Positions 35,528 through 44,283 of a DNA stretch of 64,000 nucleotides are shown in pieces (position 1 is the first letter of the stretch; every line of letters starts with the position of its first letter). Source of the DNA: Saccharothrix sp. S26 (GTDB taxonomy: Bacteria > Actinomycetota > Actinomycetes > Mycobacteriales > Pseudonocardiaceae); NCBI RefSeq assembly GCF_021390395.1, contig NZ_JAJUWT010000022.1:124001-188000 (forward strand), written 5' to 3'. The notes below the pieces were generated by a model. It did no database searches, had not been told where the DNA came from, and was given only the letters and a program-made list of their open reading frames with translations. A program made the position numbers and the translations under genes.

Positions 35528-37351
35528 CTACTCGACCGTCACGCTCTTGGCCAGGTTGCGCGGACGGTCCACGTCACGCCCCAGCGCGTGCGCGAGGTGG
35601 TAGGCGAACAACTGCAACGGCACCGACAGCGTGATCGGGGCCAACGCGTCGTGCGCCTTCGGCACCCGGATCACGTCCGTCGCCAGACCCGCCGGCAGCT
35701 CGGCGTCGGTGACCGCGATGACCGGCCCGCCGCGCGCCTTGATCTCCTCGATCGTGGCGGTGTTCTTGGCCAGCAGCTCGTCGTCGGGCACCAGCACCAC
35801 CGTCGGCATCTCCGGGTTGATCAACGCCAACGGCCCGTGCTTCAGCTCCGACGCCTGGTATGCCTCGGCGTGCACGTAGGAGATCTCCTTGAGCTTCTGC
35901 GCGCCCTCCCGCGCGGCGGGCCACCCGCGCACCCGGCCGACGAAGAACATGTGCCGCGCGCCCGCGTACTTGCGCGCCACGGCCGCGATGTCGTCCTCGG
36001 CGGCCAGGACCCGCGCGATCTGGTGCGGCAGCTCCGACAGGCCGGTGACCAGGCGCCGGCCTTCGGTGATGGACAGGTCGCGCACCCGGCCCAGGTCCAG
36101 GGCCAGCATCGCCAGCGCCACGGCCATGGTGGTGAACGACTTCGTCGCCGCCACCGACACCTCCGGGCCCGCGTGCAGGAAGATGCCGTGGCCGCACTCG
36201 CGGGCGATCGTGCTGCCGACCGCGTTGACCACGCCGATCACGTGCCCGCCCTTGCGCTTGAGCTCCTGCACCGCGGCGAGCGTGTCCAGCGTTTCGCCCG
36301 ACTGGCTGATCGCCACGTACAGCGTGTCCGGGTCGACCACCGGGTTGCGGTAGCGGAACTCCGACGCGGGCTCCGCGTCGGCCGGGATCCGGGCCAGCTC
36401 CTCGATCAACTGCGCGCCCAACTGGCCCGCGTAGTAGGCCGAACCGCAGCCCAGCAGCTTGACCCGGCGGATCCGCTGGTAGTCCTGCGGGGTGAGGCCC
36501 ACGCCGTCCAACCGGGCCGAGGAGAACCGGTGGTCCAGCCGCCCGCGCAGGCAGCGGTCCACCGCGTCGGGCTGCTCGCGCATCTCCTTGTACATGAAGT
36601 CCGGGTGCTCGCCCAGCTCGTACTCCGCGCTCGCCACGTCGATCGCCGTGGGCGAGCGGGTGGTGCTCGTGGCGCGGGCGTCCATGGTGGACGTGCGGTA
36701 GCCGTCCGCGGTGACCGTGGCGATCTCGTCGTCGTCCAGGTAGATCACCTGCTGGGTGAAGCGGACCAGCGCGGTGACGTCGGAGGCGACCAGCATCTCC
36801 TGCTCGCCGACGCCGAGCACGACCGGGCTGCCGCGCCGCGCGGCGACCAGCTCGCCGGGCCGGTCGGCGTCCATCACGATCACCCCGTACGTGCCCTCCA
36901 CCTGCGCCAACGCCTCGCGCACGGCATCTTCGAGGGTGGCCGCGCGGCTGCGGGCGACGAGGTGGGCGAGCACCTCGCTGTCGGTGTCGGAGGCGAGCGC
37001 GACGCCGTCGGCGACGAGCTGCGCGCGCAGCCGGTCGGAGTTCTCGAACACGCCGTTGTGGACGATCGCGACCCGTGCCGCCGCGTCCACGTGCGGGTGG
37101 GCGTTGCGGTCGCTCGGCTCGCCGTGGGTGGCCCACCGGGTGTGCGCGATGCCGATGGGGCCCGCCGCGCCGTCCGGCACGGCCTTGCGCAGGTCGCCGA
37201 CCCGCCCGGCGGTCTTCACCACCCGCAGCTCCCCGCCGTCCGCGACCGCGACGCCCGCCGAGTCGTACCCCCGGTACTCGAGCCGGTGCAGGCCCTCCAG
37301 CAGCACGGGGACCGCGTCCCTCGGACCGACGTACCCGACGATTCCGCACAT
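35528..37351 (-). CDS. glmS: glutamine-fructose-6-phosphate aminotransferase
   Basis: 607 aa, the usual full length. Cys2 of MCGIVGYVG is the glutaminase nucleophile, with HTRWATHGEPSDRNAHPH behind it. Two SIS sugar-isomerase domains follow (GCGSAYYAG; SQSGETLDT; FFVGRVRGWPAAREGAQKLK; ELKHGPLAL). The C-terminus ends in NLAKSVTVE. It makes glucosamine-6-phosphate for peptidoglycan and nucleotide sugars. The gene follows a 93-aa gene by 15 bases, suggesting an operon. I saw no glmS ribozyme in the short leader. Confidence 0.98.
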   Translation of the reverse strand: MCGIVGYVGPRDAVPVLLEGLHRLEYRGYDSAGVAVADGGELRVVKTAGRVGDLRKAVPDGAAGPIGIAHTRWATHGEPSDRNAHPHVDAAARVAIVHNGVFENSDRLRAQLVADGVALASDTDSEVLAHLVARSRAATLEDAVREALAQVEGTYGVIVMDADRPGELVAARRGSPVVLGVGEQEMLVASDVTALVRFTQQVIYLDDDEIATVTADGYRTSTMDARATSTTRSPTAIDVASAEYELGEHPDFMYKEMREQPDAVDRCLRGRLDHRFSSARLDGVGLTPQDYQRIRRVKLLGCGSAYYAGQLGAQLIEELARIPADAEPASEFRYRNPVVDPDTLYVAISQSGETLDTLAAVQELKRKGGHVIGVVNAVGSTIARECGHGIFLHAGPEVSVAATKSFTTMAVALAMLALDLGRVRDLSITEGRRLVTGLSELPHQIARVLAAEDDIAAVARKYAGARHMFFVGRVRGWPAAREGAQKLKEISYVHAEAYQASELKHGPLALINPEMPTVVLVPDDELLAKNTATIEEIKARGGPVIAVTDAELPAGLATDVIRVPKAHDALAPITLSVPLQLFAYHLAHALGRDVDRPRNLAKSVTVE

Positions 37352-37366
37352 GCCCGGTGATCTCCT

Positions 37367-37648
37367 CTAGCCGTAGACGATGCGACGCAGCTGACGTTCG
37401 GACAACGGGGGCGCGGCCACGGGCCGCACGTCCAGCTCCTCCCGCAACACCACCCAGATCCGCGCGTTGCCGACCCCGTCGCGCCGCAACTCGGCGTGCC
37501 GCCGCAGGACGTACTCCTCCGCCGTCTCGACGAAGTAGCCCATCACGTCGGACACCACGCGCCGCGCGAGCGCGGGAGGCAACCCGGTCGTCCTGACCAC
37601 GTGCCGGAGGAGCTCCTCCGGCACCTCGTCTCCCACGGGCTCCAGCAT
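37367..37648 (-). CDS. small conserved protein upstream of glmS
   Basis: 93 aa; upstream in-frame GTG codons are alternatives. Mostly helical and charged: DEVPEELLRHVVRTTGLPP, MGYFVETAEEYVLRRHAEL, WVVLREELDVRPV, ending RQLRRIVYG. It has no signal peptide or cysteines. The family is not recognised. It lies 15 bases before glmS on the same strand, and a perfect dyad (37675-37698) sits 27 bases before its start, so it may be co-regulated with amino-sugar synthesis. Confidence 0.75.
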   Translation of the reverse strand: MLEPVGDEVPEELLRHVVRTTGLPPALARRVVSDVMGYFVETAEEYVLRRHAELRRDGVGNARIWVVLREELDVRPVAAPPLSERQLRRIVYG

Positions 37649-38125
37649 GGCCACAGCCAACCACCGGTCCAAATGCCGTGCCCGATTTCGGGCACGGCCC
37701 ACCCGGCGGCCGCAAGGGACCTCGCGTAGGTGCCCGCGGATCGCACAACCCCGACGCATCCCGCTGGGCCGGGTCGTCCGAGCTGCGCAGGGTTCAGGAA
37801 CGACAGGTCCCGACGCCTCTTGGTCGCCGACCCGCGACGACGTCCAGCGGCCGGCGCGTTCCGGCCTGACATCACGCCGGACCTGGCCGGAGCCCGCTTC
37901 GACGGCGACGCCGGCTGCTCGCCATCCCCCCCGACCTCGGAGACCGCACGTCTGCACGACCTGCCGGGCCGCTGGGGCCGCCTTTACGACCGGTGACGCT
38001 CGACCTCGCTCGATCGAGCGCGGCAGCGACCGCCGGCACCGACGAGATGCCGGACGCCGAAGGTCAGGGGCCGCCGCCGCGCCTTCGGGGTGCCGGCGCT
38101 TCGTCGCGCACCCCGTTCGCACCGG
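37649..38125. other. 477-base stretch without a supported gene
   Basis: Contains the perfect dyad at 37675-37698 and a 14-base palindrome CGCTCGATCGAGCG (38007-38020). Open frames here have poor codon use and no start signals. I see no gene. Confidence 0.5.
37675..37698. promoter_or_regulatory. perfect 24-base dyad upstream of the glmS operon
   Basis: Arms GCCGTGCCCGA (37675-37685) and TCGGGCACGGC (37688-37698) with a two-base centre. Its position 27 bases before the start codon suits an operator; a tight hairpin in the leader is the alternative. Confidence 0.6.
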
Positions 38126-38707
38126 TCAACGGCGCACCCGGTAGCGCAGGTGCAGCACCCGGTCGCCCCGGATCACCACGTCCGGGTCCTCCAACAGGTG
38201 CTGCGCGCGGACCGATCCGAAGTAGCGCTTGCCGGAGCCGAGCACGACCGGGACGACGTCCATGCGCACCTCGTCGACCAGGCCGGCGGCGAGCACCTGG
38301 CCGCCCACGTCACCGGCGGCGACCTCGACCACGCGGTCGCCGGCGAGGTCCTGGGCCCGGGCCACGGCGGCCTCGACGCCGTCGACGAAGTGGAACGGCG
38401 CCTCGGGGTCCCAGCCCTCCGGCGCCGGCCGGTGCGTCACGACCACCACGTGGTCGACCCCGCCCGGAGGTGTCCCGTCCCAGCCGTCCGTGATGTCGAA
38501 GACGTGGCGGCCGACGACCGTCGCCCCGATCCCGTCCCAGTACGGCCGGGTGTAGTCATAGGAGGGGCGCGACACCTTCAGCACGCCGCTCGCGTCCAAC
38601 GGGACGTCCCCGTTGGACAACCAGTCGAACAGCGGTCCGGGCTGGTCGTGCTCGTCGGCGACGAAGCCGTCCACCGACACCGAGCTGTACATGACCACCT
38701 TGCCCAC
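38126..38707 (-). CDS. dihydrofolate-reductase-like (RibD C-terminal) protein
   Basis: 193 aa, GTG start behind GAAGGAGGG. It starts KVVMYSSVSVDGFVADEHD, the hallmark of the YyaP/RibD-C family, with GATVVGRHVFD and DHVVVVTHRP carrying the NADPH-site elements and VDEVRMDVVPVVLGSG at the C-terminal core. Members are NADPH-linked reductases of mostly unknown substrates. The gene is followed upstream (toward higher coordinates) by the AraC regulator gene on the same strand. Confidence 0.93.
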   Translation of the reverse strand: MGKVVMYSSVSVDGFVADEHDQPGPLFDWLSNGDVPLDASGVLKVSRPSYDYTRPYWDGIGATVVGRHVFDITDGWDGTPPGGVDHVVVVTHRPAPEGWDPEAPFHFVDGVEAAVARAQDLAGDRVVEVAAGDVGGQVLAAGLVDEVRMDVVPVVLGSGKRYFGSVRAQHLLEDPDVVIRGDRVLHLRYRVRR

Positions 38708-38770
38708 AGGGCCCTCCTTCGCTTGGATGCCCCAAGCTAGTGGCCCGCGAGCCGTCGCTCTTGTAGGAAA

Positions 38771-39610
38771 TCACCCGACCGGCAGGGGCCAGCCGTCCAG
38801 CACGTGGCCGGGGTGCTCGCGCAGGAACCGCCGCCGGACCTCGAGGTACCGGGTCGGCGTGAGCCCGGTGAACGCCCGGAACTCGTGGCCGAAGTGGGCC
38901 TGGTCGAAGTAGCCCGCGCCACCGGCGAGGTCGGCCCAGTCGACCGGTCCGGCGGGGTCGATGGCGAACACGGCGGCGGCGAAGCGGTAGGTGCGGGCCA
39001 GCCGCTTGGGCGTGACGCCGACGAGCTCCTTGAACCGCCGTGCGAGCTGGGTGCCGCTGACCCCGGCGGCCGCGCCCAGGTCGGCGATCGCCGTCGCCCC
39101 GGCGGTCGCCGCGATGACGCCGCTCGTGTGGCGCACCAGCCCCAGGCCGGTGGTCTCGCGCAGCCGGCGCCGCAGCTCCTCTTCGAGCAGCGCCAGCATC
39201 TCGTGCGGTCCGTCCGCCGAGGCCAGTCGGTCCCGCAGCTCGGCGACGGCGGCCCGGCCCCAGACCTGCTCCACGGTCACCGGCCGGTCGCACAGCTCGG
39301 CCACGGGCATCGGCAGGAACGCCGCGGGCCCCCACGGCTTGAAGTGCACGCCGACGGACCGGGTCCCGGGCGGGTAGCCGAACTCCACCGCGCGGGTGGG
39401 CGTGGTGACCACGCAGCCGTCGGCGTACTCGGTCGTCGCGATGTCGGTGCCGGCGCGGATGCGGAACGGTGGCCCGAGGTTGACGATGAGCAACGCCGCC
39501 GGCATCGGGGGCAGCGTCAGCCGGGCGTACGGCGGCGTGCCCGCCAGGTAGTAGAGGTCGTCGATCAGCCCGTCCAGCGGCGGTCGCGGCACTCTGGACA
39601 CGTACTCCAC
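38771..39610 (-). CDS. AraC-family transcriptional regulator
   Basis: 279 aa from a GTG with GATGCT six bases upstream (leaderless-like); a GTG two codons earlier is possible. The N-terminal sensor half includes GYPPGTRSVGVHFKPWG, typical of DUF6597-type AraC proteins. The C-terminal double helix-turn-helix has IADLGAAAGVSGTQLARRFK and GYFDQAHFGHEFRAFTGLTP. It probably controls the downstream RibD-like gene 63 bases away; inference from position. Confidence 0.92.
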   Translation of the reverse strand: MEYVSRVPRPPLDGLIDDLYYLAGTPPYARLTLPPMPAALLIVNLGPPFRIRAGTDIATTEYADGCVVTTPTRAVEFGYPPGTRSVGVHFKPWGPAAFLPMPVAELCDRPVTVEQVWGRAAVAELRDRLASADGPHEMLALLEEELRRRLRETTGLGLVRHTSGVIAATAGATAIADLGAAAGVSGTQLARRFKELVGVTPKRLARTYRFAAAVFAIDPAGPVDWADLAGGAGYFDQAHFGHEFRAFTGLTPTRYLEVRRRFLREHPGHVLDGWPLPVG

Positions 39611-39720
39611 GCCCACAGCATCGCCCACGCCCCGCGGGCGCCGCGCGCCGACCTCCGCACCCTCGCCCGCCGCCTCAGGGAAGGTCGCTATCCCTCCCGG
39701 CACGACCCGGTCACCTGGGG

Positions 39721-40503
39721 TCACGGCCCCTGCGCCACCCCGTCCACCGGGAACCGCACCGACACCCGCCCCTCCTGCCGGTCGATCCACGCGGTCAGCG
39801 CGTCGGCCCGCCGGGTCGGCCGCCAGGACTGCACGATGGCCAACCGGCGGCCGCGTTGGCGGACCAGCCTGGTGAAGAACTCCGCCAGCCGCACGCCGTC
39901 GAACGGGTCGCGTCCGGCCAGGAACAGCACCGTGCCCCGCGCCGACACCGCGTACAGCACGTGACCGCCGGGCACCGCGCCGGCCGGCTGCGACTGCGGC
40001 CCGGTCAGCCGGTGCGCGGGCGCGTGGTGCACCCACAACGCCTCCACGCCCGCGGGCAGGGACGGTCGGCCGCCGGGCCGTTGGAGCAGCACGGACTCGG
40101 CGAGCACACCCCACCGGATCAGGTAGTTGCGCGCCGTCGTGACCGACAGGGCGATCCCGAACCGGCTGTTGACCAGCTCCACCACGGCCTGGTTCGTCCA
40201 CAGCCAGTACCCGAGCCCGACCTGTTCCGGGCCGCACGTCGTCACGATCCGGATCGTCCACAGCTGCTGCGCGTAGGACAGGGCGAGCTGCTCGCCCCTC
40301 CGCCTGCCCCTCCTCCTGCTCTGCAACGCCTCCTCGCCCCTGCTGCGGTACTCGCGGTGCCAGGTGCTGATCGTCTGCCGCGACACCCCGAACACCCGCG
40401 CGACCTCCGCCCGGGTGACACCCGACTCGACCGCGGCGATGGCGCGGCGGCGCAGGGCCTCCAGCGCGTCGGGTGGCAGTCTGCGCGCGTCCTGAGGGGA
40501 CAT
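39721..40503 (-). CDS. IS630-like transposase-derived protein without DDE residues
   Basis: 260 aa. The N-terminal half is typical of IS630/Tc1-like transposases: a helix-turn-helix (VTRAEVARVFGVSRQTISTW), a basic linker (SRRRGRRRG), then a winged helix (YWLWTNQAVVELVNSRFG, TTARNYLIRWG). The C-terminal half keeps the RNase-H-like strand pattern (VLYAVSARGTVLFLAG, LAEFFTRLVRQRG). But the sites expected to carry DDE acids read LWVHHAP and IVQSWRPTRR, and the protein ends early. I see no terminal inverted repeats around it. It is probably a domesticated DNA-binding protein. It lies 32 bases after copCD on the same strand and might regulate the copper block. Confidence 0.8.
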   Translation of the reverse strand: MSPQDARRLPPDALEALRRRAIAAVESGVTRAEVARVFGVSRQTISTWHREYRSRGEEALQSRRRGRRRGEQLALSYAQQLWTIRIVTTCGPEQVGLGYWLWTNQAVVELVNSRFGIALSVTTARNYLIRWGVLAESVLLQRPGGRPSLPAGVEALWVHHAPAHRLTGPQSQPAGAVPGGHVLYAVSARGTVLFLAGRDPFDGVRLAEFFTRLVRQRGRRLAIVQSWRPTRRADALTAWIDRQEGRVSVRFPVDGVAQGP

Positions 40504-40535
40504 GAGGTCACCATCCGTTCGTCCGACCACCGCGG

Positions 40536-42269
40536 TCAGGCGATGGTCACGGGAACCCGCACGATGGCCTCGTCGACATCGGATGTGCGAATGGCCAACG
40601 ACATCTCCCACCGTCCGGATACGGGCAGCGACAGCGCGTCGGAGATGTAATGTCCCGCCACACCGCCGTAACGCAACGGCACCGTCATCGGCCCCGGTGA
40701 CCGCTCGGCGTGGCTCAAGGTCGCGCGCACCTCGGCGACCTGCCTCGGCTGCCCCCGCTCGTCCAGCACGGCCACGTGCACCTCGCTGCCCCCGGACGCG
40801 CCGGGTGCCACCAGCGCCGCGACCTTGCCGCGCCCGGCCGCACCGCCGGCGTCGAAGTCGGCCACGACGGGCTCGCCGGGCGCGGTCTGCGCCACGGCGA
40901 CCTGCTCCACCTCGGCGGGATCCGTGGTGACCAGCACCGCCGTCAGCGCGAGCACCAGCGTCGCGATGCCCGCCTCCGCCGCCACGACCGCGCCGAAGCG
41001 CCGCACCGGCCCGGCACCGGGTCCGCGGGCCACCCGCCGCCGATCCGACACCGTGACGACGGGGAAGCCGTAGTGGCGCCGCACCCAGCGGCGGGCCGCC
41101 GCGCCGAGCACCAGGAGCACGACCACCAGCGCGAGCTTGCCCAGCAGCACCCGCCCGTACGGCGTGCCGACCAGGGCCGACGGGCCGTCCACGAGCCGCC
41201 ACGACTGGAACGCGCCGGTCACGACCAGCACGAGCACCGACACCAGCGCCACCCGGGAGAACCGCGGCACCGCCACGCGCATCCCGGGCACGTCGTCGGA
41301 CCGCACCACGACGGCCGCGACCACGACCAGGCCGCCCAGCCACACGGCCATCGCGGTGAGGTGCACCGCGTCCGTCACCAGGGACAGGCCGACCAGGCTG
41401 CCCGCCGCGCTGTGCGACGCGGCGCTCCACGTGAACGCGAGCAGGCACGTCACCCCCAACACCACGGCGGCACGACGGCCGCGTTGCACCTCCACGCGGC
41501 CCCGGCGCAGGAACCACAGCAGCGCGAACCCCACCAACCCCAGCACCAGCAGACGGGCCACCACCATCACGCCCAGCCGCGTGCCGATCGTGTCCGCGAC
41601 CAGCGAAGGGTCCAGCGCGGCGGTGATCGGCCGGGACGTGGCGTAAGGCCCGTAGAACAGCAGCACCAGGGCGGTGGCCGCCACCGAAACCCACCACCCG
41701 CTCACCAGCAGCACGCGGACCCGCCGCCCGGCCGCGGCGGCGGCCTGGCACCACGCGACGAAGAACACCGCGCCGCCCAGCAGCGCGAACCCGGCGAAGG
41801 ACAACCACCGGGACGTGCCGTAGGCGGCCACCGCGAACCCGTCCGCCTCGACCGCCGCCCCCGGCGCCGAGGTCGACGGCCGACCCACGCTGAACACGAA
41901 CGCGCCACGGGCCGGGTGCGTGTCCGCCGACGTGACCTGCCAGTTCACCGTGTAGCTGCCGTCGGACAGCACCCTCGGCAAGGCCACCGACAGCACCTGC
42001 GGCCTGCCCTCGGCGTGCGCCGGCGCGGCGGTGCCGATCGCGTCGCCGGCCGGCCCGACGAGCCGCACCGTGGCCAGGCCCAGGTCCACGGGCTCGCTGA
42101 AGGTCAACGACACCTCGGCGGGTGAGGTGTCGAGCACCGCCCACCCGGCCGGGCTGGTCGAGACGACGGCGGCGTGCGCCCGGGCGACACCGGGCCCGCC
42201 GGGGAACGACAGCAGCACCGGCACCAGCGCCAAGGCGAACACGAGGCACGCGCGCACGAAGTGGTTCAC
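40536..42269 (-). CDS. CopC-CopD copper protein fusion
   Basis: 577 aa, GTG behind GAGAGGAAGAG. A signal peptide leads to the CopC domain, whose predicted mature N-terminus AHA places His32 for Cu(II) binding. Further copper-site text is TSADTHPARGAFVFSVG. A CopD membrane domain with about eight helices follows (ASHSAAG; AMAVWLGGLVVVA). A C-terminal ~145-residue extracellular domain follows a last helix (SLAIRTSDVDEAIVRVPV), resembling FixH/YtkA-like folds. The fusion moves or buffers copper across the membrane. It is the third partner of a same-strand copper block with ycnI and the multicopper oxidase. Confidence 0.93.
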   Translation of the reverse strand: MNHFVRACLVFALALVPVLLSFPGGPGVARAHAAVVSTSPAGWAVLDTSPAEVSLTFSEPVDLGLATVRLVGPAGDAIGTAAPAHAEGRPQVLSVALPRVLSDGSYTVNWQVTSADTHPARGAFVFSVGRPSTSAPGAAVEADGFAVAAYGTSRWLSFAGFALLGGAVFFVAWCQAAAAAGRRVRVLLVSGWWVSVAATALVLLFYGPYATSRPITAALDPSLVADTIGTRLGVMVVARLLVLGLVGFALLWFLRRGRVEVQRGRRAAVVLGVTCLLAFTWSAASHSAAGSLVGLSLVTDAVHLTAMAVWLGGLVVVAAVVVRSDDVPGMRVAVPRFSRVALVSVLVLVVTGAFQSWRLVDGPSALVGTPYGRVLLGKLALVVVLLVLGAAARRWVRRHYGFPVVTVSDRRRVARGPGAGPVRRFGAVVAAEAGIATLVLALTAVLVTTDPAEVEQVAVAQTAPGEPVVADFDAGGAAGRGKVAALVAPGASGGSEVHVAVLDERGQPRQVAEVRATLSHAERSPGPMTVPLRYGGVAGHYISDALSLPVSGRWEMSLAIRTSDVDEAIVRVPVTIA

Positions 42270-42303
42270 CGCTCTTCCTCTCACCAGGGTGACGGGGGTG
42301 GGC

Positions 42304-42340
42304 GCGGGGTCGACGGCCGTCGAAGGACCGTCGACCCCGC
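42304..42340 (-). terminator. hairpin between ycnI-like and copCD genes
   Basis: Perfect 13-base arms GCGGGGTCGACGG (42304-42316) and CCGTCGACCCCGC (42328-42340). It may end or attenuate transcription between two genes of the copper block. Confidence 0.65.
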
Positions 42341-42344
42341 GTGG

Positions 42345-43121
42345 TCAGACCCGTGCGGGCTCGTTCCCGGTCGACGTGGTCCGGTCGGCTCCCTCACCGG
42401 ACGCGCGCACCCCGGGACCCGCCGCGCGGGCCGCCCCGCCGTCCGCCGGCGGGGCCGACCGCCGACGGCCGACCACGACCAGGGCGATCGCGGCCAGACC
42501 GGCCAGCAGCCCCGCGCCGCCGAGCACCCGGCCGAGCGCGTCCACGTCCGAGTCGGGCGCGACCGGCGTCGGCGCGGGCGCGGCGACCACCGACAGCGTC
42601 GGGGCCGGGTGCTCCGGCCGGGACTCGCCCTCCCGCTCGACGTCGATCCACCGGACCACCTCGCCGCTGGAGTAGGTCTGCACCGCCTTGAACACCAGCT
42701 TCGTGTCCGCGGCGGGCAGCGGGCCCAGCGAGACCGGGAACTCCTGGAACTGGCCGGGCAGCACCGTCCCGCCCTCCCAGACCACGGTCGTGACGGCCTC
42801 GGTCACCGTGTGCCCGCCCACCTGCGCGGGCGGGTCCACCTTCACCTTGCTCGTGGTCGCCGTCCACCCGGGAACCGGTTGCACGGACGCGGAAGCGAAC
42901 CGGTGGTCGGTCGGGAAGGACACCTCCACCCGGGTCGTCGAGGCGTCGTCGCGCTCGTTCGGCACGCGGAACACCACGCGGGCGTAGCCACCGGGTTGCG
43001 CGGTGCCCGGCGAGACGGTGACGTGGGCCGACGCGACGGGCGTCGACAGGACCGTGACGGCGGCGGAGGCGAACGCCGCCAGGACGAGGGTGAGCGCGGC
43101 GCGCCGCGGGGAGCCGGACAT
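42345..43121 (-). CDS. YcnI-like copper-binding envelope protein
   Basis: 258 aa. A signal peptide ends at VASA, leaving His33 first in AHVTVSPGTAQPGG, the histidine brace position of YcnI (DUF1775). The domain continues to about residue 165 with VVWEGGTVLPGQFQEFPVS and VRWID, which holds the conserved Trp. A linker rich in Ala and Pro leads to one C-terminal helix (GGAGLLAGLAAIALVVVGRR) and a cytosolic tail, so it is membrane-anchored. YcnI proteins bind Cu(II), consistent with the CopCD neighbour 75 bases on. Confidence 0.93.
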   Translation of the reverse strand: MSGSPRRAALTLVLAAFASAAVTVLSTPVASAHVTVSPGTAQPGGYARVVFRVPNERDDASTTRVEVSFPTDHRFASASVQPVPGWTATTSKVKVDPPAQVGGHTVTEAVTTVVWEGGTVLPGQFQEFPVSLGPLPAADTKLVFKAVQTYSSGEVVRWIDVEREGESRPEHPAPTLSVVAAPAPTPVAPDSDVDALGRVLGGAGLLAGLAAIALVVVGRRRSAPPADGGAARAAGPGVRASGEGADRTTSTGNEPARV

Positions 43122-43172
43122 GGTTTTCCCTTCACCGGTTTGGGTTGCGTCGGGCTGGTGGGTGGCCACGGG

Positions 43173-44207
43173 TCAGCCGCCCAGGGGCAGCGGGAGGCCG
43201 ACGGCGGGCGGGTCGACGTTGACGATGGACACCAGCCCCGCCATCCCGTGGTGGGTCTCCGAGTGGGAGAAGATGTGGCAGTGGATCATCCACTTGCCGA
43301 CCCTCGTCGGTGTCCAGACGATGTCGTAGGTCTGCCCGACCCCGACCAGCAGCGTGTCCATCTGCTGCGGTGACGGCAGCCGCCTGCCGTCCTGCGCCAC
43401 CAGGTCGAAGTGCCCGAGGTGCAGGTGGATCGGGTGGATCATCTCGGGGCCGGCGCCGATCAGCCGGATGCGCACCCGCTCGCCCACCCGGGCCCGCAGC
43501 GGCGCGGTGGCCGGGAAACCCTTGCCGTTGAACACGAAGCCCAGCGGGCCGTCGCCGATGATCAGCCGGTAGTCGCGGTCCGACGCGATGTCGCCGAACC
43601 TCGGCACCACCTCCAGCGAGCCGTACAGGCCCTTGCCCTCCTGGTCGCCGTGCATGTGCGAGTGGTACCAGTGGGTGCCGGTGCTGATGGCCTTCCACTG
43701 GTAGGTGAAGCTCTGCCCCGGCTCGACCTCCGGCTGGGTCAGGCCCGGCACGCCGTCCTGGTCGTTGGGCAGGTCCATGCCGTGCCAGTGCAGGGAAGTG
43801 GGCTCCGGCAGGTCGTTCTGCAGCACGAAGCGCACGGTGTCGCCCTCGTTGATCCGGATCACCGGTCCGGGCACGATCCCGTTGTAGGCGAACGCCTCGC
43901 GGACGTTGCCGGGGGAGACCTCCCAGTTGACCGGCGCCGCCCGCAGGGTGAACACCTTGACCCCGCTGACGACCTCGTAGGGCGCGAGCCGCGTCCCGTC
44001 GCCGAGGTCGTCGCCCGCCGCGGCCGGCGGCACCGGGTCCGCGACCGGCGTCCGCGTCGGCGTCGGCGTGCCGGACGCCGTCACGCCCACCACGACGGCG
44101 GTCAGCGTGAGCAGGAAGACCATCAGGACCGGCAGGGCTCTGCGCCGTCCGCGCGTGCGGGGCGCGTCTGTCGTGAACATCTCTTCGCTTGCCAGCTCGG
44201 TGGACAT
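43173..44207 (-). CDS. two-domain multicopper oxidase
   Basis: 344 aa, ATG behind GGAAGG. An N-terminal anchor helix (LPVLMVFLLTLTAVVVGVTA) places the enzyme outside. Copper motifs: SLHWHGMDLPND, GTHWYHSHMHGDQ, HPIHLHLGHFDL and the type 1/trinuclear HCHIFSHSETHHGM. The length suits two-cupredoxin laccases that work as trimers. Likely substrates are Cu(I) or phenolic/metal reductants; its place in a copper block favours cuprous oxidase activity. It is followed by the ycnI-like gene 51 bases on. Confidence 0.95.
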   Translation of the reverse strand: MSTELASEEMFTTDAPRTRGRRRALPVLMVFLLTLTAVVVGVTASGTPTPTRTPVADPVPPAAAGDDLGDGTRLAPYEVVSGVKVFTLRAAPVNWEVSPGNVREAFAYNGIVPGPVIRINEGDTVRFVLQNDLPEPTSLHWHGMDLPNDQDGVPGLTQPEVEPGQSFTYQWKAISTGTHWYHSHMHGDQEGKGLYGSLEVVPRFGDIASDRDYRLIIGDGPLGFVFNGKGFPATAPLRARVGERVRIRLIGAGPEMIHPIHLHLGHFDLVAQDGRRLPSPQQMDTLLVGVGQTYDIVWTPTRVGKWMIHCHIFSHSETHHGMAGLVSIVNVDPPAVGLPLPLGG

Positions 44208-44283
44208 GGGCCGCCTTCCGCAGGGCAGCGCGGGGCCGGGAAGCCGTCGGCGGGACGGCTCCCCGACCACGCGGTGGGGTTTG

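Noticed and set aside
35488-37351. glmS ribozyme in the glmS leader
   Set aside because: The leader is only about 15 bases after the preceding gene and shows no ribozyme core.
37649-38122. Upstream extension of the 93-aa gene to a 251-aa frame
   Set aside because: The extension is Arg/Ala-rich with no family likeness and crosses a perfect dyad typical of a regulatory gap.
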